Shown here one piece after another: positions 39,300 through 49,356 of a DNA stretch of 64,000 bases. Position numbers and translations under genes: made by a program. Every line of letters begins with the position of its first letter. Within the stretch, counting starts at the first letter, position 1. Source of the stretch: Leptospira sanjuanensis (GTDB lineage: Bacteria > Spirochaetota > Leptospiria > Leptospirales > Leptospiraceae); the NCBI RefSeq assembly GCF_022267375.1, contig NZ_JAIZBH010000001.1, positions 936,501-1,000,500 on the forward strand. Reading direction: 5' to 3'. The notes beneath the pieces are model-generated. The model was given only the letters and a program-made list of their open reading frames with translations, ran no database searches and was not told where the DNA came from.

Positions 39300-40433
39300 A
39301 TGAGGAAGATGCGAACGAAGGGAATTTCTTTTTTTAGAACGGCTATTGTTGCGCTTGTCTTGTTTCAATTCTATTGCGCCTTTCAGACCAAACAAACCGA
39401 ACCGGGTTATGTGGAGGTCGAAGTGGAAGGGGAAAATCTATCGGACGCGGAGAAAAACGCGAAGATGGAAATGATCCGTCAGGTTCTGGGAACGAACGTG
39501 GAATCGCGTTCGTATCTTGTGGATTCTTATTCTCTTGTTCATATCGTGGAAACTTCCGAGATCGGTTTGGTGAGAAGATACCGTATTCTGGAAACGAAAT
39601 ATTCAAAAAATAAAATACGGATCCGGGCGAGCGGGATCGTGGACGAAAAAAGTCTGGAAGAGTCGATTCAGGAACAGTATCGGCTTTTGGGAAAACCGAG
39701 AATTCTTCTTTTAGCCTCGGAAAAATTCGGAAACGAAAAGGCAAACTCCGCGCGGACCATGCTTGAGTCGAAACTGATTTCCCAATATCCGAGTTTCGAT
39801 TTTAGAAACGTTTCCCGAGAAGAATTCAAGAATTTGAATGTGATTTCGACGAGGTCGAAAGATGCCGATCTTTTTCCCTTCTTAGAAGCGGCGCGAAAAA
39901 ACGGCGGAGAACTTTTGTGGATCGTGGATTTCGTTTCTAAAGAAGGGGAAAAGCTCGCGGAAGGAACGGAATTGAAACCCATTTTTGCAACGATCGATTT
40001 TCGTCTGATCGAAATCGTTACGGGAAAAACCCTCGTTTCCGGGAATCTCCAAGGCGGTAAGCCCGCGATCAGTCTTCAATACGGTTCGGAAAAAGCGTTG
40101 GATCGACTTCTTGTAGAGATGAAGACTTCGCTTATCAAACAGCTCGCAGAAAAATGGAAGCGAGGCAATACGATTCGGATCGTATTGGAAAACGTATCGT
40201 ATGAGGATTCCGTAAAGAACGATCTTTTTCAGTCGATTCGCAATATCAAAGGCGTGAATTCTTTGAATGAAAGGGGAGTGGATGCGCAAGGCAGAATCGT
40301 ATTGGAAGTCGGCGCGCTTTTGGACGGCGGAAAGTTGTTCTCCATTCTTAAACAGATGGAAGATCGTTCCGGTTTTTCCTGGGAAGGGAAAGAAATTCAA
40401 AATCAGTTTCTTCTTTTGAAGAAAATGAAGTGA
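39300..40433 (+). CDS. Putative FlgT/LPP20-like lipoprotein
   Basis: 377 residues. Signal peptide RTAIVALVLFQFYC gives a probable lipid Cys in FYCAF. The first domain (VEVEVEGENLSDAEKNAKME, RQVLGTNVESRSYLVDSYSL) has the pattern of FlgT-N/LPP20-type assembly proteins: a strand, a helix with Asp-Ala-Glu, then Leu-Gly. The middle region (LLASEKFGNEKANSARTMLE) looks like a TolB-N/CsgG-type Rossmann-like unit. It may work with the divergent DUF1566 protein, which has a related first domain, but this is inferred from neighbours only. Confidence 0.7.
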   Translation: MRKMRTKGISFFRTAIVALVLFQFYCAFQTKQTEPGYVEVEVEGENLSDAEKNAKMEMIRQVLGTNVESRSYLVDSYSLVHIVETSEIGLVRRYRILETKYSKNKIRIRASGIVDEKSLEESIQEQYRLLGKPRILLLASEKFGNEKANSARTMLESKLISQYPSFDFRNVSREEFKNLNVISTRSKDADLFPFLEAARKNGGELLWIVDFVSKEGEKLAEGTELKPIFATIDFRLIEIVTGKTLVSGNLQGGKPAISLQYGSEKALDRLLVEMKTSLIKQLAEKWKRGNTIRIVLENVSYEDSVKNDLFQSIRNIKGVNSLNERGVDAQGRIVLEVGALLDGGKLFSILKQMEDRSGFSWEGKEIQNQFLLLKKMK

Positions 40434-40746
40434 ATGTGAAATCGGCGTTGGGAATAATTTGTGCGGGCATTTTAGGCGGCGTTGGATAATGCGGCGTTTT
40501 AGCGACATACGCATATTTTTCGGAGTTTATGCGACATTCGTAGATTTGCAACATACAATAAAAACGTTAACTTCCCTAAGTTTACGCGACAGTCGTCTAT
40601 TTTCGTTAAGCCGACTACAACCGATTTCGTTTTAACGGTATTCTTCGACTTTTGTATTATGCGACATACAATAATGCTTACGTTTGCTCTACGACGGCCG
40701 TATAGAACGATTGCAAAAAAATGCGAGTCATTGAAACTTACGCATT
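40434..40746. other. Intergenic region with repeated GCGACAT motif
   Basis: About 310 bp upstream of the DoxX-like gene, richer in AT than its flanks. It holds five copies of a GCGACA-type motif: GCGACATACG at 40502, GCGACATTCG at 40531, GCAACATACAATAA at 40549, GCGACAGTCG at 40586 and GCGACATACAATAA at 40661. No coding sequence seen. Confidence 0.6.
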
Positions 40747-41130
40747 ATGACAAAGAGAAACATCATCATCTATTGGATTTCCACTCTCTGGCTTGCGTTA
40801 GGGATGTTGTCGACCGGAATCGTTCAATTGCTCAAGATGGAAGGTGAAGTGGAATTCATTTTGAAATTGGGTTACCCCGGTTACTTTCTCACCATTTTAG
40901 GCGTTTGGAAACTTTTGGGCGTCGTTGCGGTGTTGATTCCCAAAAATCCTTTGATCAAGGAATGGGCCTATGCCGGATTTTTCTTTGCGATGTCCGGAGC
41001 GGCGCTGTCGCATATCGCGATGGGAAATCCGATCAAAGAAATATTTCCGTCGTTGTTGCTTCTTACTTTGACCGTTGTTTCGTGGTATTTCCGGCCTACG
41101 AGCAGAAGATTCAATGTAACGAATCAATAA
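40747..41130 (+). CDS. DoxX-like membrane protein
   Basis: 127 residues, four membrane helices. MTKRNIIIYWISTLWLALGM, LGYPGYFLTILGVWKLLGVV, IKEWAYAGFFFAMSGAALSH and a final helix followed by a basic tail are typical of the DoxX_2-like group. Function of the group is not settled; links to membrane redox balance have been proposed for relatives. It lies 15 bp upstream of the YdeI/DUF1801 gene, with which it is often paired in bacteria. Confidence 0.88.
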   Translation: MTKRNIIIYWISTLWLALGMLSTGIVQLLKMEGEVEFILKLGYPGYFLTILGVWKLLGVVAVLIPKNPLIKEWAYAGFFFAMSGAALSHIAMGNPIKEIFPSLLLLTLTVVSWYFRPTSRRFNVTNQ

Positions 41131-41145
41131 TCGATCGAGGGAACT

Positions 41146-41724
41146 ATGAACGCGAAAGTGGACGCATTTCTCGGCAAAACCAAACAATGGAAAAAAGAAT
41201 TCGAACAACTGCGCGCGATCATTCTTGAATGCGGACTCACGGAAGAATTCAAATGGGGAAATCCCTGTTATACGATCGGAAAAGGAAACGTGGTCTTAAT
41301 CCACGGATTCAAGGAATACTGCGCGATTCTTTTTTTCAAAGGCGCCTTGTTGAAAGACCCGAAAGGAATTCTCGTCATACAATCCGAGAACGTGCAGTCC
41401 GCTCGTCAGATTCGTTTCAAGAATGTTCAGGAAATCGTTAAAAAGAAATCGGTTTTAAAAGCGTACATCAAAGAGGCCGCCGAAGTCGAAAAGGCTGGTT
41501 TGAAAGTGGATTTCAAAAAGACGAAGGATTTCAAAGTCCCCGATGAGTTTTTAAATCGATTGGAGGATAATCCGGCTTTGAAATCGGCTTTTGACGCGTT
41601 GACGCCCGGAAGACAAAGGGGCTATCTTCTTCATTTTGCGGCTCCGAAACAATCGAAAACGAGGGAGTCTCGAATTGAAAAATGGATTCCTCTCATTCTC
41701 AAGGGAAAGGGATTGAACGATTGA
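41146..41724 (+). CDS. YdeI/OmdA family protein with DUF1801 domain
   Basis: 192 residues. An N-terminal DUF1801 domain (KWGNPCYTIGKGNVVLIHGF, KEYCAILFFKGALL) and a C-terminal YdeI/OmdA domain (PDEFLNRLEDNPALKSAFDA, LTPGRQRGYLLHF) ending in basic residues (IEKWIPLILKGKG). Function unknown; in Bacillus a relative is linked to stress survival. GAGGGA before ATG. Likely an operon with the DoxX-like gene. Confidence 0.9.
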   Translation: MNAKVDAFLGKTKQWKKEFEQLRAIILECGLTEEFKWGNPCYTIGKGNVVLIHGFKEYCAILFFKGALLKDPKGILVIQSENVQSARQIRFKNVQEIVKKKSVLKAYIKEAAEVEKAGLKVDFKKTKDFKVPDEFLNRLEDNPALKSAFDALTPGRQRGYLLHFAAPKQSKTRESRIEKWIPLILKGKGLND

Positions 41725-41770
41725 AAAAACGCGGCAATCTTAGGAACCGCTTTTGCGTTTCGGCTTCCGT

Positions 41771-42514
41771 TTAAATTTTAATTCCCTTTTCTTGAATATA
41801 AGAATGCCATAATATCATTGCGGCGATCGATCGAAACGGTCTCCAGGTTTCCGCAAGCGAAAGAATTCTTTCTTGGGTAACATGGACGGGTAATTTTTTT
41901 ACCTTCTTTAAGGATTGAATCATCGCAAGATCGCCCACCGGAAAAATGTCCGATCGATGCAGAGCCATCAGAAGAAATACGTCCGCGGTCCAATTCCCGA
42001 TTCCTTTGACGGAAACTAGTTCCTTTCGGATTTCCTCGTCCGATTTTAAAGTCAACTTCCTGAGCGCCAAACGTTTGGAAAGAATCGCATCCGCGAGATG
42101 ACGGGCATACGCCGTTTTTTGTCTGCTGAAATAACATTCCTTGAGTTCCATGTCGCTTAACAAAGAAATCTTTTTAGGCGTTACCGTTCCGATCTTCTGC
42201 TTGAGTTTGTTCATCGCTGCCTTTGCGGAAGCGAGAGAGACCTGTTGTTCCAAAATGATATGGACCAGAGTTTCAAAACCGGGCTTGCGGCTCCAGAACG
42301 GAGGGTAGCCGTATTTTACAAGAATGGAATGTAGTTCTTTGTCCTTTTTCGACAAACGATCGCAGATGGAATGAAAATTCTCCCGATCAAAACTCTGAAT
42401 TTTACGTTTCAAAACCGCGTTGCCTCTAACGTCTTCCGATTCGAAATTTGCGGAACGGATCTTTTCTTTGAAATTCGTTCCGTTTTTCGTCCCGAATTTC
42501 CATTGGAACGCCAT
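41771..42514 (-). CDS. DNA-3-methyladenine glycosylase (AlkA-type, HhH-GPD)
   Basis: 247 residues from ATG 42514. It has a helix-hairpin-helix and Gly/Pro/Asp core: LVHIILEQQVSLASAKAAMN and VKGIGNWTADVFLLMALHRS, followed by the catalytic Asp in FPVGDLAM. AlkA-type enzymes remove alkylated bases in base excision repair. It lacks the N-terminal AlkA extension and the iron-sulfur cluster of Nth/MutY. Start is uncertain because no ribosome binding site is visible. Near a separate AlkD remnant elsewhere in the window. Confidence 0.9.
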   Translation of the reverse strand: MAFQWKFGTKNGTNFKEKIRSANFESEDVRGNAVLKRKIQSFDRENFHSICDRLSKKDKELHSILVKYGYPPFWSRKPGFETLVHIILEQQVSLASAKAAMNKLKQKIGTVTPKKISLLSDMELKECYFSRQKTAYARHLADAILSKRLALRKLTLKSDEEIRKELVSVKGIGNWTADVFLLMALHRSDIFPVGDLAMIQSLKKVKKLPVHVTQERILSLAETWRPFRSIAAMILWHSYIQEKGIKI

Positions 42515-42599
42515 CCACAATCTTTGGGATTCATTTTGTAATTCCTGAGGAATGTTTTTCGATCGCGCTTCGGCTTATCGTTTGTTAAGCTATTTTATG

Positions 42600-42842
<243 letters not shown>

Positions 42843-42919
42843 AAAAGAATATGTCGGGTCGGATCGGAATCAGAAAAGATTAAGGAAAGAAGGAAGACCG
42901 TCAGTCTAAGTTCTAACGT

Positions 42920-43777
<858 letters not shown>

Positions 43778-43780
43778 ATA

Positions 43781-45934
43781 TTAAACTTTTCGAATGCTTA
43801 CCGGGACGCCGCTGAAGGCCGCGTTTCCCGAAAGTTCGTCGAGAGCTTCGTCGTCCGTAAGATCGTTGATGCTGACTCCCGCGAATTGTTTTGCGACATT
43901 CAAACGAACCCCGCTCTTCGCGTGACCGAAACCGTGAGGAATACTCACTACACCCGGCATAATCTCGTCCGTGATTTCGGTGGGAATCAAGATCCGCCCG
44001 ACCCTCGACTCGACTTGCACTTCTTCCTCTTCGGAAATTCCGAGCGATCTCGCGTCGTCCGGATGAATCATCAACGTGCAACGATTTTTGCCCGTCATCA
44101 GCTTGGGAAGATTGTGCATCCAGGAATTGTTGTTGCGAAGATGTCTTCTTCCGATTAACAGAAAATTCTTCGCTTTATCCGCAGGGGCCGACCATTCCGC
44201 GAACTTTCGAGAAAGTCTCGTAAGGTCTTCCACGATTTCTTTCGGAAGAAGACGGATCTTTTTGTCCTCCGTCAAAAGCCGATCGGGAAACGAAGTCATC
44301 AACGGACCGAGATCGATTCCGTGAGGGTTTTCCTTTAACAACTGTAAGTTGAGCATACGGCTGTGATTTCCTTTTTCGCCGTACGGTCCGCCTTTTAATG
44401 CGAAGTCGATGATGGAAGCGGGGCCGAGTTTGGTCGTGATGAGTTCTTTCGGAAGAGGTTTGCCGGAGCGGAGAAGTTCGAGACGTTTCGTAAGATCCAC
44501 GAAAATTTCCCAGTCGTGCAACATTCCCGGGAGCGGCTCGAAGATCGGCTGCGCGTATTTGGTCGTATTACGAACCGCGAATACGTTGAAGATCATATCG
44601 TAGTGATCGTGTTCGAGAGCCGAAGTCGGAGGAAGAATGTAATTCGCGTATTGGGTCGTCTCGTTGATGTAAAAATCCACGCAGACCATGAATTCGAGGT
44701 TCTTTAAACCTTCTTCGAGTTTGGCTCCGTTCGGAGTGGAAAGAACCGGATTGCCCGCCGATGTGACTAACGCTTTTATCTGACCTTGGCCCGGAGTTAG
44801 AATTTCCTCGGACAAGGCGGCAACGGGAAGTTCCCCGTTGAACTCGGGAAGTTTACGAACCCTCGATTGGAACGAATTAAAACTTCCCGGAGAACTTTTG
44901 AGCGCGCCTTGACGATCGATCGGATCGACGGCAGGAAGGGTGAACATCGCTCCGCCTCGTTTGTCGAGATTTCCGCTGAGAACGTTTACGAGGTTGATGA
45001 GCCATTGTGAAAGAGTTCCAAATGCCTGCGTGGAAACTCCGACCCTTCCGTAACAGACCGCGCTTGGAGAGGAGGAGAATTCCATCGCGATTCTTTCGAT
45101 CGTAGCCGCGCTTACGCCCGTGACCGTTTCCACCTGAGCGGGAGAATACCGCGACGCGAGATCGGAAATTTTTTTAAGCTCCGATTCGTCGTAAAGAGAG
45201 GACGGTCGGATCAGATTCTTCGTAAAAAACACATTCAAAATCGCTAATAAAAAGAAAGCGTCGGCGCCCGGACGGATAAAAACGTGTTCGTCCGCGTTGG
45301 AGGCGGTTTCCGTCTTTCTAGGATCGACGACGACGAACTTGCCTCCGCGTTCCTGAAGTTCCTTCAGTCTTTTTTTGACGTCGGGGACTGTCATCAAACT
45401 GCCGTTAGACGCAAACGGATTTCCTCCGAGAATCAAAAAGTATTTCGTGTGATCGATGTCGGGGATCGGGATTAAAAGCTGATGACCGAACATCAGATAC
45501 GAAACGAGTTGGTGCGGGAGTTGATCCACCGAAGTGGCGGAGTAGTGATTTTTGGATTTGAGACGGTTGGAAAAACGATCACCGAAAAGCATAGAGCCGT
45601 AGTTGTGAACGTTCGGGTTTCCGTTGTAGACCGCGACCGAATCGAAGCCGTAGCGGTTCTGGATTTCAAAAAGGGCTTTGGCCGTTTCGGAAAGCGCTTC
45701 CACCCAACTTACTTGCACCCAGCCGTTGTCGGTTCGTTTGACGGGGAATTTCAAACGGTCGGGATCTTCGTAGAGATTTTTGAGTTCGGGGCCTTTGGCG
45801 CAGAGGTGGCCTCGGCTGAAAGGATCTTCTTTGTCGCCTCGAATCGCGGAAATTTTTCCGTCTTCGACTTCGATGCGTAAGCCGCACATCGCTTCGCAAA
45901 GCGTACAGGAACGATAGTGAGTTTGTGAACTCAT
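43781..45934 (-). CDS. Molybdopterin oxidoreductase
   Basis: 717 residues. N-terminal 4Fe-4S site CTLCEAMCGLRIEVEDGKIS with the fourth Cys in HLCAKGPEL. The molybdopterin domains follow: ILGGNPFASNGSLMTVPDVK, FVVVDPRKTETASNADEHVF, IRPGADAFFLLA and AVCYGRVGVSTQAFG. The C-terminal cofactor-binding domain has HPDDARSLGISEEEEVQVES and IPHGFGH. No Tat twin-Arg motif, so cytosolic. Belongs to the formate dehydrogenase / nitrate reductase superfamily; substrate not defined. No electron-transfer subunit is adjacent. AGAGAGGG precedes ATG. Confidence 0.93.
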   Translation of the reverse strand: MSSQTHYRSCTLCEAMCGLRIEVEDGKISAIRGDKEDPFSRGHLCAKGPELKNLYEDPDRLKFPVKRTDNGWVQVSWVEALSETAKALFEIQNRYGFDSVAVYNGNPNVHNYGSMLFGDRFSNRLKSKNHYSATSVDQLPHQLVSYLMFGHQLLIPIPDIDHTKYFLILGGNPFASNGSLMTVPDVKKRLKELQERGGKFVVVDPRKTETASNADEHVFIRPGADAFFLLAILNVFFTKNLIRPSSLYDESELKKISDLASRYSPAQVETVTGVSAATIERIAMEFSSSPSAVCYGRVGVSTQAFGTLSQWLINLVNVLSGNLDKRGGAMFTLPAVDPIDRQGALKSSPGSFNSFQSRVRKLPEFNGELPVAALSEEILTPGQGQIKALVTSAGNPVLSTPNGAKLEEGLKNLEFMVCVDFYINETTQYANYILPPTSALEHDHYDMIFNVFAVRNTTKYAQPIFEPLPGMLHDWEIFVDLTKRLELLRSGKPLPKELITTKLGPASIIDFALKGGPYGEKGNHSRMLNLQLLKENPHGIDLGPLMTSFPDRLLTEDKKIRLLPKEIVEDLTRLSRKFAEWSAPADKAKNFLLIGRRHLRNNNSWMHNLPKLMTGKNRCTLMIHPDDARSLGISEEEEVQVESRVGRILIPTEITDEIMPGVVSIPHGFGHAKSGVRLNVAKQFAGVSINDLTDDEALDELSGNAAFSGVPVSIRKV

Positions 45935-46044
45935 AGAAATCCCTCTCTTTTGAATGCCATGATAGAATCCGGAATCGTCGATTGAGCAAGAATTTTATCG
46001 GTTTCGTCCGGCGCTGGCAAGGAAAATCCTCCGTTTTACCGGAG

Positions 46045-46059
46045 TGCGGGAACTCCTGC
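46045..46059 (+). repeat. Dispersed intergenic motif, copy 2
   Basis: TGCGGGAACTCCTGC, upstream of the 33-bp array. It follows a small hairpin CTCCG/CGGAG. Confidence 0.5.
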
Positions 46060-46195
46060 TTTTCGGGAAAACGGTTTCGGCCGTATCCGCGCGGATCGAT
46101 CTGCCAGGTTCCTTGTCCGCGCGGTCGCGCCGACTCCAGGCTCGCGGAGTCCCGCTCGGTCCTCGAAGACTCGGACCAAGCCTTGCGTGTCGCTT

Positions 46196-46723
46196 GCGAT
46201 TAACTCAGCAGAACGCTCCCTATGGGTCGCGATTAACTCAGCAGAACGCTCCCTATGGGTCGCGGTTAACTCAGCAGAACGCTCCCTATGGGTCGCGGTT
46301 AACTCAGCAGAACGCTCCCTATGGGTCGCGGTTAACTCAGCAGAACGCTCCCTATGGGTCGCGGTTAACTCAGCAGAACGCTCCCTATGGGTCGCGGTTA
46401 ACTCAGCAGAACGCTCCCTATGGGTCGCGGTTAACTCAGCAGAACGCTCCCTATGGGTCGCGGTTAACTCAGCAGAACGCTCCCTATGGGTCGCGATTAA
46501 CTCAGCAGAACGCTTCCTATGGGTCGCGATTAACTCAGCAGAACGCTTCCTATGGGTCGCGATTAACTCAGCAGAACGCTTCCTATGGGTCGCGATTAAC
46601 TCAGCAGAACGCTTCCTATGGGTCGCGATTAACTCAGCAGAACGCTTCCTATGGGTCGCGATTAACTCAGCAGAACGCTTCCTATGGGTCGCGATTAACT
46701 CAGCAGAACGCTTCCTATGGGTC
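46196..46723 (+). repeat. 33-bp tandem repeat array, 16 exact-length copies
   Basis: Sixteen head-to-tail units of 33 bp, all the same length. They begin GCGATTAACTCAGCAGAACG and end CTATGGGTC. Two sites vary: base 5 is A or G, and the base in CtCC is C or T. Copies 1-2 are A/C, copies 3-9 are G/C and copies 10-16 are A/T. Because 33 is a multiple of three and the unit has no stop in two forward frames, it yields long artificial reading frames (repeating LTQQNAPYGSR and INSAERSLWV). A minisatellite of this kind is likely to vary in copy number among strains. No cargo or spacer is present. Confidence 0.97.
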
Positions 46724-46740
46724 GCGTTCTAACTATAAAA

Positions 46741-46755
46741 GTAGGAACTCCATCG
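46741..46755 (+). repeat. Dispersed intergenic motif, copy 3
   Basis: GTAGGAACTCCATCG, 17 bp after the end of the 33-bp array. Confidence 0.5.
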
Positions 46756-46799
46756 TTCAAAAGGCTTTGCAGGAGCGGTGGATTTAAAATCATTTCCGT

Positions 46800-47240
46800 A
46801 TGTCTGTGGAACCGGACCCAAATCTGAAATTGCAAAAGGATTTTGCGGAAGCTTTTTATTTGGAATTTAGGGAATTCTTCGGAGAGGAAGGTGATCTCGG
46901 TTACGAACTCTATTCGTTGAGCGGCGGCGAATCCGGACCGAAAGGAAATTGGGCCACGTTTACGGTTCGCAATCCGCTCGCATCACGATCCCTCGTATTT
47001 CGATACGATCCGTCGGAACAATCTTTCTATGCAATGCTGAAGATCCAAACCATTCCCGGCGAAGAAGACTGGGATTTGAATTCTCTCTTTCGCAGAAAGG
47101 GTTACGCGGTTCCCGCGTTCGGTGAATCTCTCAAAGCCGCGGGGGAATGGATCTTTCATTCGATCGCCCGGCATTACTTCGGTGCGATTTTCGAATATTG
47201 TCCCCGCATTTTAGAGCCGGATTATTTGCCGGGATCGTGA
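46800..47240 (+). CDS. Hypothetical soluble protein
   Basis: 146 residues, no signal peptide or membrane segment. Acidic N-terminus (VEPDPNLKLQKDFAEAFYLE), then a mixed alpha/beta region with LVFRYDPSEQSFYAMLKIQT and a helical C-terminus (SLKAAGEWIFHSIARHYFGA). No family recognised. It has normal codon use for the region and an ATG, but no strong ribosome binding site. Not obviously linked to its neighbours. Confidence 0.7.
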   Translation: MSVEPDPNLKLQKDFAEAFYLEFREFFGEEGDLGYELYSLSGGESGPKGNWATFTVRNPLASRSLVFRYDPSEQSFYAMLKIQTIPGEEDWDLNSLFRRKGYAVPAFGESLKAAGEWIFHSIARHYFGAIFEYCPRILEPDYLPGS

Positions 47241-47256
47241 ATGCGCGAACTTTCCC

Positions 47257-47277
47257 GAATTTGTGGGAACTCATACG
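47257..47277 (+). repeat. 21-bp direct repeat, left copy, upstream of the ankyrin gene
   Basis: GAATT followed by TGTGGGAACTCATACG. Identical to 49357-49377, exactly 2100 bp away. Also copy 4 of the dispersed motif. Confidence 0.8.
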
Positions 47278-47358
47278 AATCGATTGCCGCGTTATAACCT
47301 GACGTCAAAAAGAAAATTGCAAACTTGTTGATCCATTCAAACCCAAAAAGGATCAACC

Positions 47359-49329
47359 GTGGCCCTCTCCGAATCCGAAAACCAAGAATCCCTTGCCAAA
47401 GCCATTCTAGCCGAAGAAGAATCGAAAATTATAGAACTGATTTCCGCAGGCGCCGACCCGAATCGTTTAACGTATGTTAAAAGTTTGAAAGTTCCTCTTT
47501 GGTTTAGCGCGCTGCCGATCAGTTTTTCCGGCGGAGTTTCTTTAAAATCGAAATCTCTGATTACGCTTCTCCAAAACGGGGCAGACTTGCACGCGACCAA
47601 TGATAAAGGAAGTAACGCGCTTTATTGTCTTGTATATTATTGTAAGAACATCGAAAGATTTTCCGAAGCGGTAAAAATTCTGGTATCGTTCGGGCTGAAT
47701 CTCAACCAAGGAAAGGAAACGGGAAAAACTATTCTTTATAGCGCGGTTTACGATCGGAGTTCGGAAAAAGTAGAATTCTTACTCCAAGCAGGAGCCGACC
47801 CGAACACGATCGACGTTAAAAATGGAGAATCTCCGTTGGTCCGCGCTTGTATCAATTCCGATCGAGAACAAAACGAGATGGTAAAAATCGTAAGCTCTTT
47901 GATCCGCGCCGGCGCGGATGTAAACGTTCATGAAACCTGGAAGGGAAGATCTTCTCTTATGTGGGCGATTCGGAACGGAAATCTCGAAGTGGCAAAACTT
48001 TTAGCGGAAGCGGGTGCAGATCTAAAAGCGGAAAATCCGAAAGAGAATCTAAACGCCTATTTGACTGCGCTCGAAGGAAAACATTACGAAATCGTGGAAT
48101 GGCTGGATTCGCAGGGCGTCAAAGATACGACCCTGAGACCGTACAGAGCATTACAATATAAGAATATTCAACAAGAAGAATGGGATCGATCGATCGAAAA
48201 CGGTCTTAAGGCGATCACCGCGTTTCCGGAGGATTGGAAAATTCCGTATAATATCGCCTTTGCATATTGGAAGCTTGGAAATACGGAAGAATCCGGTCGT
48301 TGGGCGCAAAACACTCTCGATCTAAAATTCAATCTGAACGCGCTCAATCTGATTTTCACAAATCATATTCGTAAATCCGATCCGGAAAGTGTGATCGACG
48401 TTTGGCAAAAATTCAAAGACCAGGTTCAAATGGATAAAGAAGACAAGGGAACGGTTCTAACAAACGTTCTTTGGGCGTATCACGCAAAACAAAAATATGC
48501 GGAAGCGTTGGAGAATGTGGGAGATCCCTGGAGCGTTTCTACGAATACTGATACTTTTTTTCTAAACTTGGCCTGCGTATATGCGGCATTAGGCGATACG
48601 TCTTCCGCAATTCGCGCCGTGATGGAAACTCTACGCTGCAAATATCCGATCGAGAAGTTAAAGAAGGACGAGGACCTAAAACCTCTGACGGGAACGACGG
48701 CGTTTCGTGTGTTGATCGACAACGGATCGAATCGACGCGTAAGCGAGACCGTATCCCGCGGTGTGGATTCGATTGAACTGATCTGGAACGACGACGAAGT
48801 CATCGAACGAAATCAATTCGCTCAAGAGGGAATCTCTCAGAAAATTTTTAAGTTCGATTCTTCACACGAAGCGTTGGTTAAGTTCGCCGAATTGGAAGAC
48901 GGACATATTCGCTCCGGATGGAAATCGGATTCCGCAAAAATCTTAGACGTGGAAATCGATTTAGCGGAAGAGCTCGACGATATTCTATCTGAATTCGCCG
49001 ATTCTCAATCGGCCGACTTAGGAGCTTTGCTCATCGAATGGGACTACGATGACGATGGGTTTTCTTATTATCTTTGTCTCGAAACCTATCAAAATTTGGA
49101 GAAGGCGCGCAACCGATATTCTTCGTATCACGGAACAGACAAAAATACGCTCTATGAAAACAATCTCGAACACAGGGATCGAATTTACGCTCAGGTTTCT
49201 TTCGAAAGGATGATTGACCGATTGATTCAAGGAGAAGGTTTTCGAAAGGTGAAGAAACTGCCTTTGTTTTTCTTTGTGCACGCCGAGCACGATTCCGGGA
49301 ACGAGTTTGTCGTGGAACGAAAGATTTGA
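47359..49329 (+). CDS. Ankyrin-repeat protein with TPR-like and unknown C-terminal region
   Basis: 656 residues starting at GTG with AAAGGATC upstream. Residues about 20-270 form ankyrin repeats (IELISAGADPNRLTY, LLQNGADLHATNDKGSNALY, FLLQAGADPNTIDVKNGESP, SLIRAGADVNVHETWKGRSS, LLAEAGADLKAENPKENLNA). About 285-450 is TPR-like (WDRSIENGLKAITAFPEDWK, YAEALENVGD, LACVYAALGDTSSAIRAVME). The last 170 residues are acidic and match no family I know. No signal peptide. Bracketed by identical 21-bp repeats. Confidence 0.85.
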   Translation: MALSESENQESLAKAILAEEESKIIELISAGADPNRLTYVKSLKVPLWFSALPISFSGGVSLKSKSLITLLQNGADLHATNDKGSNALYCLVYYCKNIERFSEAVKILVSFGLNLNQGKETGKTILYSAVYDRSSEKVEFLLQAGADPNTIDVKNGESPLVRACINSDREQNEMVKIVSSLIRAGADVNVHETWKGRSSLMWAIRNGNLEVAKLLAEAGADLKAENPKENLNAYLTALEGKHYEIVEWLDSQGVKDTTLRPYRALQYKNIQQEEWDRSIENGLKAITAFPEDWKIPYNIAFAYWKLGNTEESGRWAQNTLDLKFNLNALNLIFTNHIRKSDPESVIDVWQKFKDQVQMDKEDKGTVLTNVLWAYHAKQKYAEALENVGDPWSVSTNTDTFFLNLACVYAALGDTSSAIRAVMETLRCKYPIEKLKKDEDLKPLTGTTAFRVLIDNGSNRRVSETVSRGVDSIELIWNDDEVIERNQFAQEGISQKIFKFDSSHEALVKFAELEDGHIRSGWKSDSAKILDVEIDLAEELDDILSEFADSQSADLGALLIEWDYDDDGFSYYLCLETYQNLEKARNRYSSYHGTDKNTLYENNLEHRDRIYAQVSFERMIDRLIQGEGFRKVKKLPLFFFVHAEHDSGNEFVVERKI

Positions 49330-49356
49330 GGATCGGTGTAGATTGAGACCTGACGA

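Noticed and set aside
46196..46723. CRISPR array
   Set aside because: Units are contiguous 33-bp copies with no unique spacers and there are no cas genes. It is a tandem minisatellite.
46187..46732. Protein-coding gene of 181 residues across the repeat array
   Set aside because: Two overlapping frames are both open only because the unit length is a multiple of three and has no stop. No ribosome binding site or conserved flanking sequence.
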